Shown here: positions 1 through 8,299 of the stretch, piece by piece
How the letters are laid out: each line of letters begins with the position of its first letter
Numbering within the stretch: position 1 is the stretch's first letter
Source of the DNA: Kitasatospora acidiphila
GTDB taxonomy: Bacteria > Actinomycetota > Actinomycetes > Streptomycetales > Streptomycetaceae
Assembly (NCBI RefSeq): GCF_006636205.1
Contig: NZ_VIGB01000003.1
Span: 6,822,501 to 6,886,500 of the forward strand
Reading direction: 5' to 3'
Length of the DNA stretch: 64,000 nucleotides
Program-made: the position numbers and the translations under genes
The notes under the pieces: model-generated
What the model saw: only the letters and a program-made list of their open reading frames with translations
The model's database searches: none
What the model was told of the DNA's origin: nothing

Positions 1-1
1 C

Positions 2-166
2 ACCGCCCGGCAGTCCGGATCGGCGGTCGGCGTCGCCGCCTTCGGCACACTCGTCACCATCGTCCACCCCTTCACCCGTGGACTGCACGCCGTTCTCTGC
101 GCGATCACCTTCGCTTCCATCGCCGCGGCGGCCGTATGGGCGTACACCTGGCGGCGGTCACGCTAG
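2..166 (+). CDS. C-terminal end of an MFS transporter (partial)
   Basis: The window opens inside a frame whose last 54 residues are present, ending with TAG at 164-166. The visible part begins with TARQSGSAVGVAAFG, which resembles the antiporter motif of the 14-helix drug:H+ branch of the major facilitator superfamily (helix 5 or its C-half repeat), and continues with two hydrophobic stretches and a short basic tail (WRRSR). That fits the final helices of a DHA2-type multidrug exporter in the cell membrane. The substrate cannot be told from the tail. The start lies left of the window. Confidence 0.65.
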   Translation, partial: TARQSGSAVGVAAFGTLVTIVHPFTRGLHAVLCAITFASIAAAAVWAYTWRRSR

Positions 167-349
167 GCCCAGGAACTCACCCGGCTCACCGAGCATTCCA
201 GGCAGCACGGTTGCGTGGGCGTGGTCGGGTTAACCCCCAACGGCCCAGGGTGGCTTCCCCATTGGCCCGGACCGGAGCGCCCGGTGAGACTGGCGCTTGC
301 GCGCCCCGCCCGCGCGATTCCGTCCTCACACCGAGCCGATCGGGCCACC

Positions 350-1075
350 ATGACCACCACCGCAGCCGCTCCCACCACCCCCGTCACGCGAGCCAGGAAC
401 GGCGCACGGGTGAGCTGGAGCGTCGTCCTGCTGACCTCCCTCGCAGTAGTCGGGTACGCCGTTGGAAGCTACGCCGATGTCGAACTCCCCATCAGAGCGG
501 GGCACCAGGGGTTGGCCGCGACCTACGCCGAGCGCCCGATCGCCATCCAGGCCGCCTTCTACCTCCACATCGGGATGGCCGCGCTCGCGCTGCTGGTCGG
601 CCCGTTCCAGTTCTTTACCGTGCTGCGCGAACGGTTCCCGGCCGTGCACCGCTGGAGCGGCCGGCTCTACGTCCTCGGGGTCGGTGTCGGATCGGTGGCC
701 GCGTTCGTCATGTCCTTCTTCAACTCGGCGGCCTTCGACGGCTTCTTCGGGTTCGGCGGCCTCGCCGTGCTCTGGGCCTGGACCACCTGGCGCGGATACC
801 GGGCCATCCGCGAGCGCGACGTGCCCAACCACCGTGCCTGGATGATCCGCAGCTTCGCCATCACCTACGCCGCCGTGACGCTCCGAGCCTGGCTCGGTGT
901 CCTCATCGCCCTCCAACTGGCCACCGCGCACGGAACCGTCGACGGCACGCGCGTCTTCGACAACGCCTACGCCCCGCTGCCCTTCCTGGCCTGGCTGCCC
1001 AATCTCGTCGTCGCCGAGTTCCTCATCCGCCGGCGCGGACTTCCCTCCTACCGGCTCACCCCGTCTGAGGTCTGA
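350..1075 (+). CDS. DUF2306 membrane protein
   Basis: A 241-residue membrane protein. I chose the ATG at 350 because the upstream in-frame GTG (215) adds 45 proline/arginine-rich residues unlike the family. After a polar N-terminus (TTTAAAPTTPVTRARNG) there are about six hydrophobic segments. The conserved signature of DUF2306 is visible: a His in the second helix (YLHIGMAALALLVG), HRWSGRLYVLG in the loop that follows, and NHRAWMIRSFA before helix five. The His/Arg pattern resembles haem or quinone-interacting membrane proteins, but the function of DUF2306 is not established. It is monocistronic here, with the transporter upstream and a GNAT gene 124 bases downstream. Confidence 0.8.
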   Translation: MTTTAAAPTTPVTRARNGARVSWSVVLLTSLAVVGYAVGSYADVELPIRAGHQGLAATYAERPIAIQAAFYLHIGMAALALLVGPFQFFTVLRERFPAVHRWSGRLYVLGVGVGSVAAFVMSFFNSAAFDGFFGFGGLAVLWAWTTWRGYRAIRERDVPNHRAWMIRSFAITYAAVTLRAWLGVLIALQLATAHGTVDGTRVFDNAYAPLPFLAWLPNLVVAEFLIRRRGLPSYRLTPSEV

Positions 1076-1199
1076 CACGCCGTCATGCGGGCTGCGCCGG
1101 TGAGCGCACACGTCGTTCTGCCAGCCCGCCGAGAAAAGCCGTTGCGAGTGACCCGTACCGGATGTCTGACTTGATCAGCCACCGATCATGGGACGGAAC

Positions 1200-1778
1200 A
1201 TGAGCATCTCGCTGCCAACCCCCTCGTTGCACACCGCTCGTCTTCGACTGCGTGCCTTCGAAGACGCGGACGCGGACGACCTCTTCGCACTCCACAGCAA
1301 CGCCTACGTGCTGCGCTACTGGGACTCGCCGCCGTGGAGCGAACGCGGGCGTGCCGAGAAGTTCATCACGGCCTGCCGGCAGATGGCACAGGAGGGCACC
1401 GGGGCACGGCTGGCCGTGGATCGTGTCTCCGACGGGGCGTTCATCGGCTGGTGCAGCCTGAGCGGGTGGAATCCGGACTACCGCAGCGCGTCGCTCGGCT
1501 ACGTATTCAACGAGGCAGCGTGGGGCCACGGCTACGCGACCGAGGTCGCGCGCGCTCTGCTGCGGTGGGCATTCGACACGCTGGACCTCAACCGCGTCCA
1601 AGCCGAGGCCGATACACGCAACGTGGCATCCGCCCGCGTGCTGGAGAAGCTCGGCTTCGTGCGTGAAGGGACGCTGCGGGAGGACTGCGTCGTCAACGGC
1701 GAGGTCTCAGACTCGTGGGTCTACGGGCTGCTCAGGCGGGAGTGGCAGCCGTCGTCCGAGCCGGCTCCCGCCCACTGA
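1200..1778 (+). CDS. GNAT acetyltransferase, RimJ/RimL type
   Basis: A 192-residue N-acetyltransferase of the RimJ/RimL group, which transfers acetyl from acetyl-CoA to the alpha-amine of proteins or to small amines. It begins with the typical TARLRLRAFEDADADDL strand, has the acetyl-CoA loop AWGHGYATEVARALL (motif A, GxG form), and the late motif NVASARVLEKLGFVREG. The second ATG (1200) is preferred over 1188 because a GGGACGGA Shine-Dalgarno-like run lies just ahead of it. Substrate unknown. It converges on the SDR gene, the stop codons being only 12 bases apart. Confidence 0.88.
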   Translation: MSISLPTPSLHTARLRLRAFEDADADDLFALHSNAYVLRYWDSPPWSERGRAEKFITACRQMAQEGTGARLAVDRVSDGAFIGWCSLSGWNPDYRSASLGYVFNEAAWGHGYATEVARALLRWAFDTLDLNRVQAEADTRNVASARVLEKLGFVREGTLREDCVVNGEVSDSWVYGLLRREWQPSSEPAPAH

Positions 1779-1790
1779 GTTGCCGCTCGC

Positions 1791-2488
1791 TCAGTTGACC
1801 TGGCCGGCAGGCCGCACGACGAGGCTGCTGATGTCCACGCCTTCGGGTTGGTTGACAGCGAAGAGGATCGTCTCGGCGACCTGCTCGGGGTCAGTGACGG
1901 TGCCGCCTCGGGGCAGCCACCGCGCTCGTCCCAGAACGGGGTGTCCACGACCCCCGGGGCCACGAGGGTGACGCCAACGCCGTCCTTGGCCACCAGGAGC
2001 CGGACGTTCTCGACCAGGGCGTGCGCGGCCCACTTGGTGACGGAGTACAGGTTGCCGGGCGTGTTCCTGATGCCCGCGACCGAACCGACGATCACGATCC
2101 GGCCCTTGGACTCCCTGAGGTGCGGCAGTGTCTCCCGCACCAGCAGAGCCGGGCCGAGGACGTTGGTGAGGACCATGGCACGCATCGCCTGAGGGTCGTG
2201 GTCCTCGAGGGTGCCGGGCAGGGAGAACCCGGCGTTGGCGATCACCGTGTCCAATCGGCCCCAGTGGCTCGTGACTTGACGAACGGCCGAGGCGACATGG
2301 CTCTCGTCACTGGTGTCACCGCTGATGGTCAGCAGTCGCTCCCCCGCTCCGGTGGAGGCAGCGAAAGCGGCCAGCCGATCAGCATCGCGGCCGGTGATCG
2401 CCACGCGGTGACCCTGCTTGATCAGAGCACGGGTCGTGGCCGCACCGATTCCACTCGAACCACCGGTGATCAACGTGACAGGTTCCAT
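1791..2488 (-). pseudogene. SDR family oxidoreductase, reading frame broken by one missing base
   Basis: A short-chain dehydrogenase/reductase of about 232 residues. Starting at the ATG at 2488 the frame shows the cofactor motif TGGSSGIGAA, the NAG motif (VIANAGFSLPG), catalytic Ser (VGSVAGIR) and YSVTK. It stays in frame to VVDTPFWDERGG and then the family-like C-terminus (VTDPEQVAETILFAVNQPEG, ending RPAGQVN) continues in another frame to the TGA at 1791. Adding one C in the run around 1915 would restore G-G-L-P-R-G-G. The total length is one base short of a whole number of codons. Most likely a sequencing undercall, otherwise a recent pseudogene. NAD(P)-dependent, substrate unknown. Confidence 0.8.
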
Positions 2489-2785
2489 GGGACGGCTCCT
2501 CACTGGTGACGGCATCGGCGACGCGTCGGGCTGCTGGGACAGACGAAAGCCGGCTGTGAGGTCGGTCGGAGGACACCTCAGCCGTGCCACCGACGGTCAA
2601 CTGCTGTTGTCGGCCCCGATGCTACTACGCTGCGGAAACCTGTCGACGGAGCCAGTGTGCTGTCGTCGAACGGGCCCACAGCGGACTCGTCGGCCTGGCT
2701 GGGGAGTTGAGCACGGTGAGTGGATCGCTGCCCTGTCCGGTCTGACAGGGCAGCGGAGTTCGGATGGGGCGGGAATGACTGGGTA
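2489..2785. other. Intergenic, about 300 bases
   Basis: Lies between the start of the SDR gene (minus strand) and the end of the small minus-strand gene at 2786. The frames open here on either strand have no family-like content and no ribosome binding site. It presumably carries the SDR promoter; I see no clear -10/-35 or inverted repeat. Confidence 0.4.
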
Positions 2786-3028
2786 TCACGAGTAGCTCTC
2801 TGTGGCTGGGATGTGGACGCGGACCTGTGGGATGCCGAGCTCGACCTTGCGGCGGTCGAAGTGCTCCTCGAACTCGGCCCACTCATCGCGCGTGGTCTCG
2901 CGGTATTCGTCCTCCGGGCGGACCTGGCGCCGCTGTGCCAGGTGCTCCTGGTAGTGCCGAATGACGTCCTCGTCGAACACCGCCAATGGCGGAGTCGGGT
3001 ATTGGAACTGTCCGAATGCCTGCCCCAT
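2786..3028 (-). CDS. Small charged protein of unknown function
   Basis: An 80-residue frame that is the likely real part of a much longer minus-strand open frame; the rest of that frame runs antisense to the DinB gene. From the ATG at 3028 (GGGAAG about 7 bases upstream) the protein is rich in Glu, Arg, Asp and aromatic residues, with the central stretch RHYQEHLAQRRQVRPED and then RETTRDEWAEFEEHFDRRK, probably two amphipathic helices, and a hydrophobic, proline-containing tail (VHIPATESYS). No signal peptide and no membrane segment. I do not recognise the family. Its composition argues for real coding sequence rather than a shadow. Confidence 0.5.
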   Translation of the reverse strand: MGQAFGQFQYPTPPLAVFDEDVIRHYQEHLAQRRQVRPEDEYRETTRDEWAEFEEHFDRRKVELGIPQVRVHIPATESYS

Positions 3029-3145
3029 CCGACTTCCCGGGACGGCTGGTTCGCGGCGTAGACGGCCCGGTCGCCGGCTGATGCCTTCTGGGCAACCGGG
3101 AAACCCACGCGACCGCTGTCGGCAGGTGATGCGAGACTCGGCCGC

Positions 3146-3739
3146 ATGAAGCCCAATGATCCTAAAGACGACCTGCACCGCTACCTCAAGGCGGCCCGCG
3201 AAGCCATCATCTGGAAGCTGGACGGATTGTCCGAGTACGACGTCCGCCGCCCCCTGACGCCGACTGGCACCAACCTCCTCGGCCTCGTCAAGCACCTCGC
3301 CAGTGTCGAGCTCGGGTACTTCGGCCCGACTTTCGGCCGTCCGCACAACGAATCCCTCCCCTGGCACGAGGAGGACTCCGAGCCCAACTCGGACATGTGG
3401 GCACCCGCCGACGAGTCGCGCGAGGATATCCTCAGCCTCTACTACCGCGCCTGGGCGCACGCGGACGCGACGATCGAGGCGCTGCCGCTCGATGCGATGG
3501 GCCACGTCGCGTGGTGGGGCGACGACGGCGACGTGACGCTTCAGCGGATCATGCTGCACATGACGGCCGAGACGAACCGTCACGCCGGCCACGCCGACAT
3601 CGTCCGCGAGCTGATCGACGGCAAGGTCGGCATGCGGGAGACCAACAGCAACATGGACGGCGGCGACGAGGCCTGGTACCAGGAGTACTGGAACAGGCTG
3701 GAGGCGTCCGCCAAGGAGGCCCAGGCCAAGCCGAGCTGA
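3146..3739 (+). CDS. DinB/DUF664 family protein
   Basis: A 197-residue four-helix-bundle protein of the DinB superfamily, DUF664 branch. These are metal-binding bundles, many of them thiol (mycothiol or bacillithiol) dependent transferases or hydrolases in the cytoplasm. Candidate metal ligands are H50 (LVKHLASVELGYFG) and H146/H149 in LHMTAETNRHAGHADI; the order and spacing fit the family. Length is normal. It stands alone on the plus strand, divergent from the small gene to its left. The actual substrate is unknown. Confidence 0.87.
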   Translation: MKPNDPKDDLHRYLKAAREAIIWKLDGLSEYDVRRPLTPTGTNLLGLVKHLASVELGYFGPTFGRPHNESLPWHEEDSEPNSDMWAPADESREDILSLYYRAWAHADATIEALPLDAMGHVAWWGDDGDVTLQRIMLHMTAETNRHAGHADIVRELIDGKVGMRETNSNMDGGDEAWYQEYWNRLEASAKEAQAKPS

Positions 3740-3855
3740 GTTCGTCGCAACGAGAAGAGGAAGTGCAGATAACGGTGCAAGGTCGCCCGGACAGTCCCTA
3801 GTCGTCCGCTCGGACCGGGAGCAGCCAGCGGACGGGCCGTATCTGCCGGAGGCCT

Positions 3856-5178
3856 TCACCGCCAGCCGAGGCCCGATCGTGGCGGATCTCCGCGAAGGGC
3901 CTCATCCGCCAGTGCGAGGACGACCTGATCGAAGCAAGGTTCGCCGGGTAGCGGACTCACCTCGGTGTCGCAGAACACCACCGGAATGCCGCGCTGCTCG
4001 GCATGTTCGGCGACGACGTCGATGGCGGCCGCCTTGAGCTCCACCAGGTACACGTCCGCGTCCACTTCCGCGAGTTCGGCCTGCAGCCGGTTCCGGTCCG
4101 CAAGGGCACCTGTGGCGTGGACCACACAGGTGCCGTATCTCGTCCGCAGGTGGTCGATCATTCCAGGCAGCAGGTGTGGTGCGGCAGTTGTGAAGAATGC
4201 GACGCGACGCCCCGACACGTCCGAGACCGGTCGCGGACGAAGTGCGGCCGCGATCAGCGGAACGTCCCGGATCTGGCGGAGGGCCGTGCGCATGGCCCGG
4301 ACATCGAGCTGCGGATCCGGCAGGGTGAGAACCACCAGGTCGGACACCAGGAGGCGGTACGCGCCCAGATAGCCGAGCACCCGGTCGGGGTCCTGCTCGC
4401 CCCCGACCACCAGGATCCGCCGGCGCACCTCCACCGGTGGCAGGACGGTCCCGCTGCCCTCGAACAGAACGAGATCCGGCGAGAGCTGCGCCGCCATCTC
4501 GGCCGCCGCCTCGACGTTCGAGGCGAACGGAGCGGCCGCGAAGCCGCCGCCGCAACGTCGTGCCCCTACAGTGGCCACTCCGGCGAGTACCGCGTCCTCA
4601 ATGTAGTCGGACGCGGCGTGTCGGCCAGAGCGGGACAGCGCCAGGAGGTCGGTCAGGCCCGGTGGAGCGGTCACCACCTCGGGGGCGGCAGGGCCGCCGC
4701 GGCCCATGGCGACGACCACGACGTTCCACCGCCCGGCCAGCAAGCGCGCGGTGTGCCCGCTCACGGCGGTCTTACCGATGCGCTTGCCCGTGCCGGCGAT
4801 GCCGATGGACGGGAGCGCGAACGGAGCCAGCCGTGGCGGTTCGAAGTAGAAGTCCGCTCCCATGTACGCGACTCCGCACGCCATCGCGCGAACCGCGTAC
4901 GCCATCCGCTCCGGACCGCCGACCACCGGCTCGTCCGACAAGTCGAGGACCAGATCGGCCCCGCAGGCTGACACGGCGTCCGCGATGGTCCCGGTCAGGA
5001 GCGGCGCGCCGAAGTCCGGTGTCCCCCGCAGCTTTTCGGCCCCGCCGACGAGCATGGCACCCACTACCCGGCAGGGCAGTGTGCTCAGCGTTTCCCGGAC
5101 CACCTCGGGATAGTGCTCCCCGTCAACCAGGGCGAGGACCCGCTTTCCCGCCAGGGGTGACGTCAGTCCGCCGATCAT
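3856..5178 (-). CDS. Cyclic 2,3-diphosphoglycerate synthetase-like P-loop protein
   Basis: A 440-residue cytoplasmic protein resembling cyclic 2,3-diphosphoglycerate synthetase, the ATP-dependent enzyme that closes 2,3-bisphosphoglycerate to its cyclic form in some methanogens; actinobacterial homologues carry the same name but have little biochemical support. The P-loop GTGKRIGKTAVSG (about 129-141) follows an N-terminal Rossmann-like region with VLALVDGEHYPEVVRETL, and C-terminal strands follow with VFFCDTEVSPLPGEP near the end. I chose the ATG at 5178 because GGAGG sits 6 bases upstream; an in-frame start 24 codons further up lacks this. Monocistronic. Confidence 0.68.
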   Translation of the reverse strand: MIGGLTSPLAGKRVLALVDGEHYPEVVRETLSTLPCRVVGAMLVGGAEKLRGTPDFGAPLLTGTIADAVSACGADLVLDLSDEPVVGGPERMAYAVRAMACGVAYMGADFYFEPPRLAPFALPSIGIAGTGKRIGKTAVSGHTARLLAGRWNVVVVAMGRGGPAAPEVVTAPPGLTDLLALSRSGRHAASDYIEDAVLAGVATVGARRCGGGFAAAPFASNVEAAAEMAAQLSPDLVLFEGSGTVLPPVEVRRRILVVGGEQDPDRVLGYLGAYRLLVSDLVVLTLPDPQLDVRAMRTALRQIRDVPLIAAALRPRPVSDVSGRRVAFFTTAAPHLLPGMIDHLRTRYGTCVVHATGALADRNRLQAELAEVDADVYLVELKAAAIDVVAEHAEQRGIPVVFCDTEVSPLPGEPCFDQVVLALADEALRGDPPRSGLGWR

Positions 5179-5438
5179 GTGACCTCCGGGGAGCGGGCCG
5201 TGGCCAGGGTGATCGGCGACTACTATCTCGCCGTTGACGTCGCGCTCCACGGCTGGAGGCGCACAGTGTGGCGCGGCCGAGCCGGGTGGTCAAGGACACT
5301 GACCCGAACGAGGGTTGTCGCGGCCTACGATCGGGCTCGCCAGTCACGTCCAGGTCCTGCCACGAGTGAGGCTGCGGCGCGGCGAGCTGGCCCAGCTGCT
5401 CTTGGCCGGGTCAGCTCACCATGCTCGCTGACCGCTCG

Positions 5439-5881
5439 TCAGTTCTGGCTCAAGCGGATGCCGGCGATGACGGACTTGCCGCGGGTGGGGCGGGACTTGA
5501 CGCCCCAGGCGTCGCTGAGGGATTCGACGAGGAGGAGGCCGCGGCCGGTTTCGGTGTCGGGGGCGGGGCGCTTGAGCGTGGGGTGGGTGGGGGAGGGGTC
5601 GGAGACGGCGAGCCAGTAGTGGCCGTCGGCGGTCCAGAAGGAGAGCTCGATCAGCTCGTCCTCGTCGGGGTCGGCGCCGTGGCGGATGGCGTTGGTGACG
5701 AGCTCGGTGGTGAGGAGGCGGAGCTCGTAGGAGAGTTGCGTGGGGCAGTGGTCGGGGAGCGCGTCGGCGATCGCGCGCCGGGCGCGCGGGACGGACGCGG
5801 GCTCGGAGGGGAAGCGCCAGTGGCGGGGAGGGCGGGGACGGCGACCGTGGCGGTGGGTGCGGTGAGCGAGGTTCCGGGCAT
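5439..5881 (-). pseudogene. ATP-binding anti-sigma-type kinase (HATPase_c), one base missing
   Basis: Encodes a small GHKL/HATPase protein of about 147 residues, as found beside WhiJ-like regulators in Streptomyces. The start ATG at 5881 has an AGGAG box 8 bases upstream and gives MPGTSLTAPTATVAVPALPA; the rest continues in another frame: HWRFPSEPASVPRARRAIAD, the N-box ELVTNAIRHGADP, G1 LAVSDPSPTHP and G2 TETGRGLLLVESLSDAWGVK, stop at 5439. The second frame has no start codon of its own, and one extra C near 5822 joins the two cleanly. So this is probably an intact gene with one undercalled base. Role by family: serine kinase/anti-sigma-like partner. Confidence 0.75.
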
Positions 5882-6141
5882 GGCTGACTCCTGGTCAGGG
5901 CGCGGGGGTGGTTGTGCTGTTGGTTGCGACGGCGCTGCCGGTGGCCTGCCTCCCTGGGCGCGGGCATACCGCTCCCAGGGAGGGCGGGCATGCTCGCGCG
6001 GTGCACTTCCGGCGTAGCCGTATGTGACTTGCGTGATACTTACGGTAGAGCATCGGGGAAACATGTTCCACCGGATCCGCCGAGATGGACCAGTGATCCG
6101 GAATCGGGGCACACTGGGCGCCATGCACGGAGAGGGGACAC

Positions 6142-6993
6142 ATGCCACCCAGGAGTAATCCGACGGCCCGTCAGCAACGCCTCGGAGTCGAGCTTCGCAA
6201 GCTGCGTGAGGCTGCAGGGATGTCCACGGAGCAGGCAGCCGCGGTGCTGGCCACGAACCGGACCGTGATCACGAACACCGAGGCGGGTCGACACGGCATC
6301 AGCCCCGAGCGGGTACGGCGATTGGCGTGCAACTACGACTGCACGGACTCGGCGTTGGTCGAGGCGCTCGTGCGAATGGCTAGCGATCGCACGGTTGGAT
6401 GGTGGGAGGAGTACCGGGGGATCCTGCCGCCGACGTTCCTGGACATCGCCGAACTTGAGTGGTTCGCGCGGCGGCTCCGGATGAGCACCATGACTCACAT
6501 CCCGGGTCCATTCCAGACGGAGGCGTACGCACGCGCCCTGTTCGCGGCGGCGATTCCAGAGCTTCCGCCAGAGGAGTTCGATACTCGGGTGGCGCACCGA
6601 GTTCAACGGCGCCAGGTGCTTGATCGAGTCGACCCACCATCGTACGTGGCCATAATTCATGAGGCAGCGCTGCGCATTGAGGTTGGTGGCCGGAAGGCAC
6701 TGCGCGATCAGTTGTGGAACATCTTGGAACTGTCTGAGCGGGACACCGTTACGATTCAGGTCATCCCGTTCTCGGCGGGAGCGTTCCCCGGCTCGGGGCA
6801 GACCATTCTCTATGCCGCAGCTGATGTACCGAGTCTGGACGTCGTGCAACTTGACCGTGCGATCGTCGCAGAGTTCCTGCATGTTGAAGCGCAACTGCGA
6901 AAGTTCGCGCTCCAGTTGGATCAGATGGAGCGGGTTGCGTTGTCGCCTGAGGAGACCCGTAGCCTGATCCACAGCATCGCACGCGAGCTATAG
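6142..6993 (+). CDS. XRE family regulator with DUF5753 (WhiJ-like)
   Basis: A 283-residue DNA-binding protein. Residues about 11-65 form a helix-turn-helix of the XRE type (QRLGVELRKLREAAGMSTEQ, then RTVITNTEAGRHG), and residues from about 95 form DUF5753 (WFARRLRMSTMTHIPGPFQT, IIHEAALRIEVGG, IQVIPFSAGAFPGSG). This is the WhiJ-like architecture that in Streptomyces comes with a HATPase and one or more small DUF397/BldB-like proteins; all three parts are present here. RBS GAGAGGGGA lies ahead of the ATG. It is followed after 11 bases by the first small protein and is divergent from the HATPase gene, so this is likely a self-contained developmental or antibiotic-regulation switch. Confidence 0.92.
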   Translation: MPPRSNPTARQQRLGVELRKLREAAGMSTEQAAAVLATNRTVITNTEAGRHGISPERVRRLACNYDCTDSALVEALVRMASDRTVGWWEEYRGILPPTFLDIAELEWFARRLRMSTMTHIPGPFQTEAYARALFAAAIPELPPEEFDTRVAHRVQRRQVLDRVDPPSYVAIIHEAALRIEVGGRKALRDQLWNILELSERDTVTIQVIPFSAGAFPGSGQTILYAAADVPSLDVVQLDRAIVAEFLHVEAQLRKFALQLDQMERVALSPEETRSLIHSIAREL

Positions 6994-7004
6994 GAGACAC
7001 ACCA

Positions 7005-7196
7005 ATGTCCGACATCACTTGGGAGCCCCCGTTCTGCCAGGACTCTGGCAACTGTTTCCGCCTCGGTACCGACACCGACGGCAACGCCTTCATCGCCGTC
7101 AACGGCCAGGAGCAGCACGCCATCTCCGACTCCCTCGGCGCCCTCCGTACCCTCATCCTGGACATCAAGGCGGGCAAGGCAGACCATCTGCTGTAG
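7005..7196 (+). CDS. Small DUF397-like protein, copy 1
   Basis: A 63-residue acidic protein. It has the outline of a divergent DUF397 domain: an N-terminal Trp (ITWEPPF), a GNC motif (CQDSGNCFRLGTD), a central strand (GNAFIAVNGQEQHA) and a terminal helix (ALRTLILDIKAGKADHLL). DUF397 proteins are partners of XRE-DUF5753 regulators. The ATG lies 11 bases behind the regulator's stop with GGAG ahead, so it is co-transcribed with it. It is nearly identical to the next gene. Confidence 0.8.
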   Translation: MSDITWEPPFCQDSGNCFRLGTDTDGNAFIAVNGQEQHAISDSLGALRTLILDIKAGKADHLL

Positions 7197-7263
7197 CTGT
7201 CAGCAGCAAGCCGGGGCGGGCGTCTATGCCGTAGCCCCGGCTCGTCCCAATGGAGGCGCACTG

Positions 7264-7455
7264 ATGCCCGACATCACGTGGGAAGACCCGTTCTGTGCCG
7301 AAGGCAACTCCTGCTTCCGCCTCGGCACCGACCCCGCCGGCAACGCCTACATCGCCGTCAACGGCCAAGAGCAGCACACCATCTCCGACTCCCTCGCCGC
7401 CCTGCGCACCCTCATCCTGGACATCAAGGCAGGCAAGGCGGACCACCTCCTCTAG
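7264..7455 (+). CDS. Small DUF397-like protein, copy 2
   Basis: A 63-residue paralogue of the preceding gene, about 80 percent identical, with the same length and the identical last 16 residues (TLILDIKAGKADHLL is shared). The two differ mainly around the GNC motif (CAEGNSCFRLGTD here). It has its own strong ribosome binding site (GGAGG at 7252) 67 bases after copy 1, so it forms a tandem duplication within the same transcript. Function as partner of the WhiJ-like regulator is inferred from context. Confidence 0.8.
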   Translation: MPDITWEDPFCAEGNSCFRLGTDPAGNAYIAVNGQEQHTISDSLAALRTLILDIKAGKADHLL

Positions 7456-7575
7456 CATCCGCCCTTCAGTTGGATCCGACTGAGCCGGGTTGATCGAGGT
7501 TTGTGGTGGGTCATGGTCGTGTGTGGCTCTGGGCGAGCCAGCTCTGTCCGGGTCCGCTCCGCGAGCTGCGGCCGA

Positions 7576-8184
7576 TCAGGTGCTGCGCGAGATGACCATG
7601 ATGTATTCGCAGGGAGCGTTCGTTCGGTTGGCGAAGCCGTGGTCTGCGTCGGCTCGGAGGAACAGGGAGTCGCCTGCGTTCAGGGTCTCGCTGATCCCGC
7701 CGACCGCGACGGTGAGGGTGCCTTCGAGTACCACGAGTTGTTTCTCCGTGCCTGGCGGATACGCGGGCAGGAGCCCGGTGGAGACCTGCGCGGGAAGGTA
7801 GTGGACGACCATCTCGGCTCGTCCCGCACCCGGGGCCGCTGACACGATGTGCCGCTCGAAGCCGGTTTCCGGGTCACGGAAAACGGGGCGATCGTTCTTG
7901 CGCATGACAATGGCCACGCCGGACGTGGCAGCGGCCGGCGCGCCGATCAGGTCCGAGAGCGACACCTCGAGCGCGTGGGCGATCCTGGACGCGACGCCGA
8001 TCGTCGGGCTTTTCTCGCCGCGTTCGACCTTGGACAGCATCGCCCGGCTGACCGACGACCGTGTGGACAGCTGCTCCAGTGTCAGACCCGCCTCCTCGCG
8101 GTGCCGCCGCACGTTACCGCCGAACGCGCCGGCCAGATCGTCACCTTGCTGCTGTCCGGCGGTGTTTCCGTCTTGCTCGACCAC
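7576..8184 (-). CDS. XRE transcriptional regulator with cupin domain
   Basis: A 202-residue regulator: XRE helix-turn-helix at about 25-80 (RRHREEAGLTLEQLSTRSSV, MLSKVERGEKSPTI) and a C-terminal cupin (about 130-200; QLVVLEGTLTVAVGG, LRADADHGFANRT). This is the HTH-cupin fold (PuuR/SutR-like) that senses a small ligand in the cupin. Start is GTG at 8184 with GAGGAG 5 bases ahead. It is divergent from the metallo-hydrolase gene, which it probably controls through the repeats between them. Confidence 0.88.
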   Translation of the reverse strand: MVEQDGNTAGQQQGDDLAGAFGGNVRRHREEAGLTLEQLSTRSSVSRAMLSKVERGEKSPTIGVASRIAHALEVSLSDLIGAPAAATSGVAIVMRKNDRPVFRDPETGFERHIVSAAPGAGRAEMVVHYLPAQVSTGLLPAYPPGTEKQLVVLEGTLTVAVGGISETLNAGDSLFLRADADHGFANRTNAPCEYIMVISRST

Positions 8185-8232
8185 CGTGCTCCTCGATCGA
8201 TGGGTACCTCGCTGCCCACAAGTGTATGGTTT

Positions 8233-8265
8233 CTTCTAAAGGAGATCTGATCTTCTATCGGAGAT
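8233..8265. promoter_or_regulatory. Direct repeat, probable operator
   Basis: Two copies of CTTCTANNGGAGAT (8233-8246 and 8252-8265), 19 bases apart, lie in the divergent region between the XRE-cupin gene and the metallo-hydrolase. The stretch is markedly AT-richer than the surroundings. Direct repeats at about two helical turns fit binding by the neighbouring regulator. Binding is inferred. Confidence 0.5.
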
Positions 8266-8299
8266 GCACGATGTGCGCCCGACATGACGGAGGGGTTCC

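Noticed and set aside
5182..5438. A plus-strand open frame starting near 5179 that could be a small gene
   Set aside because: It is mostly the shadow of the HATPase frame with no motif; the first part has no family match by eye.
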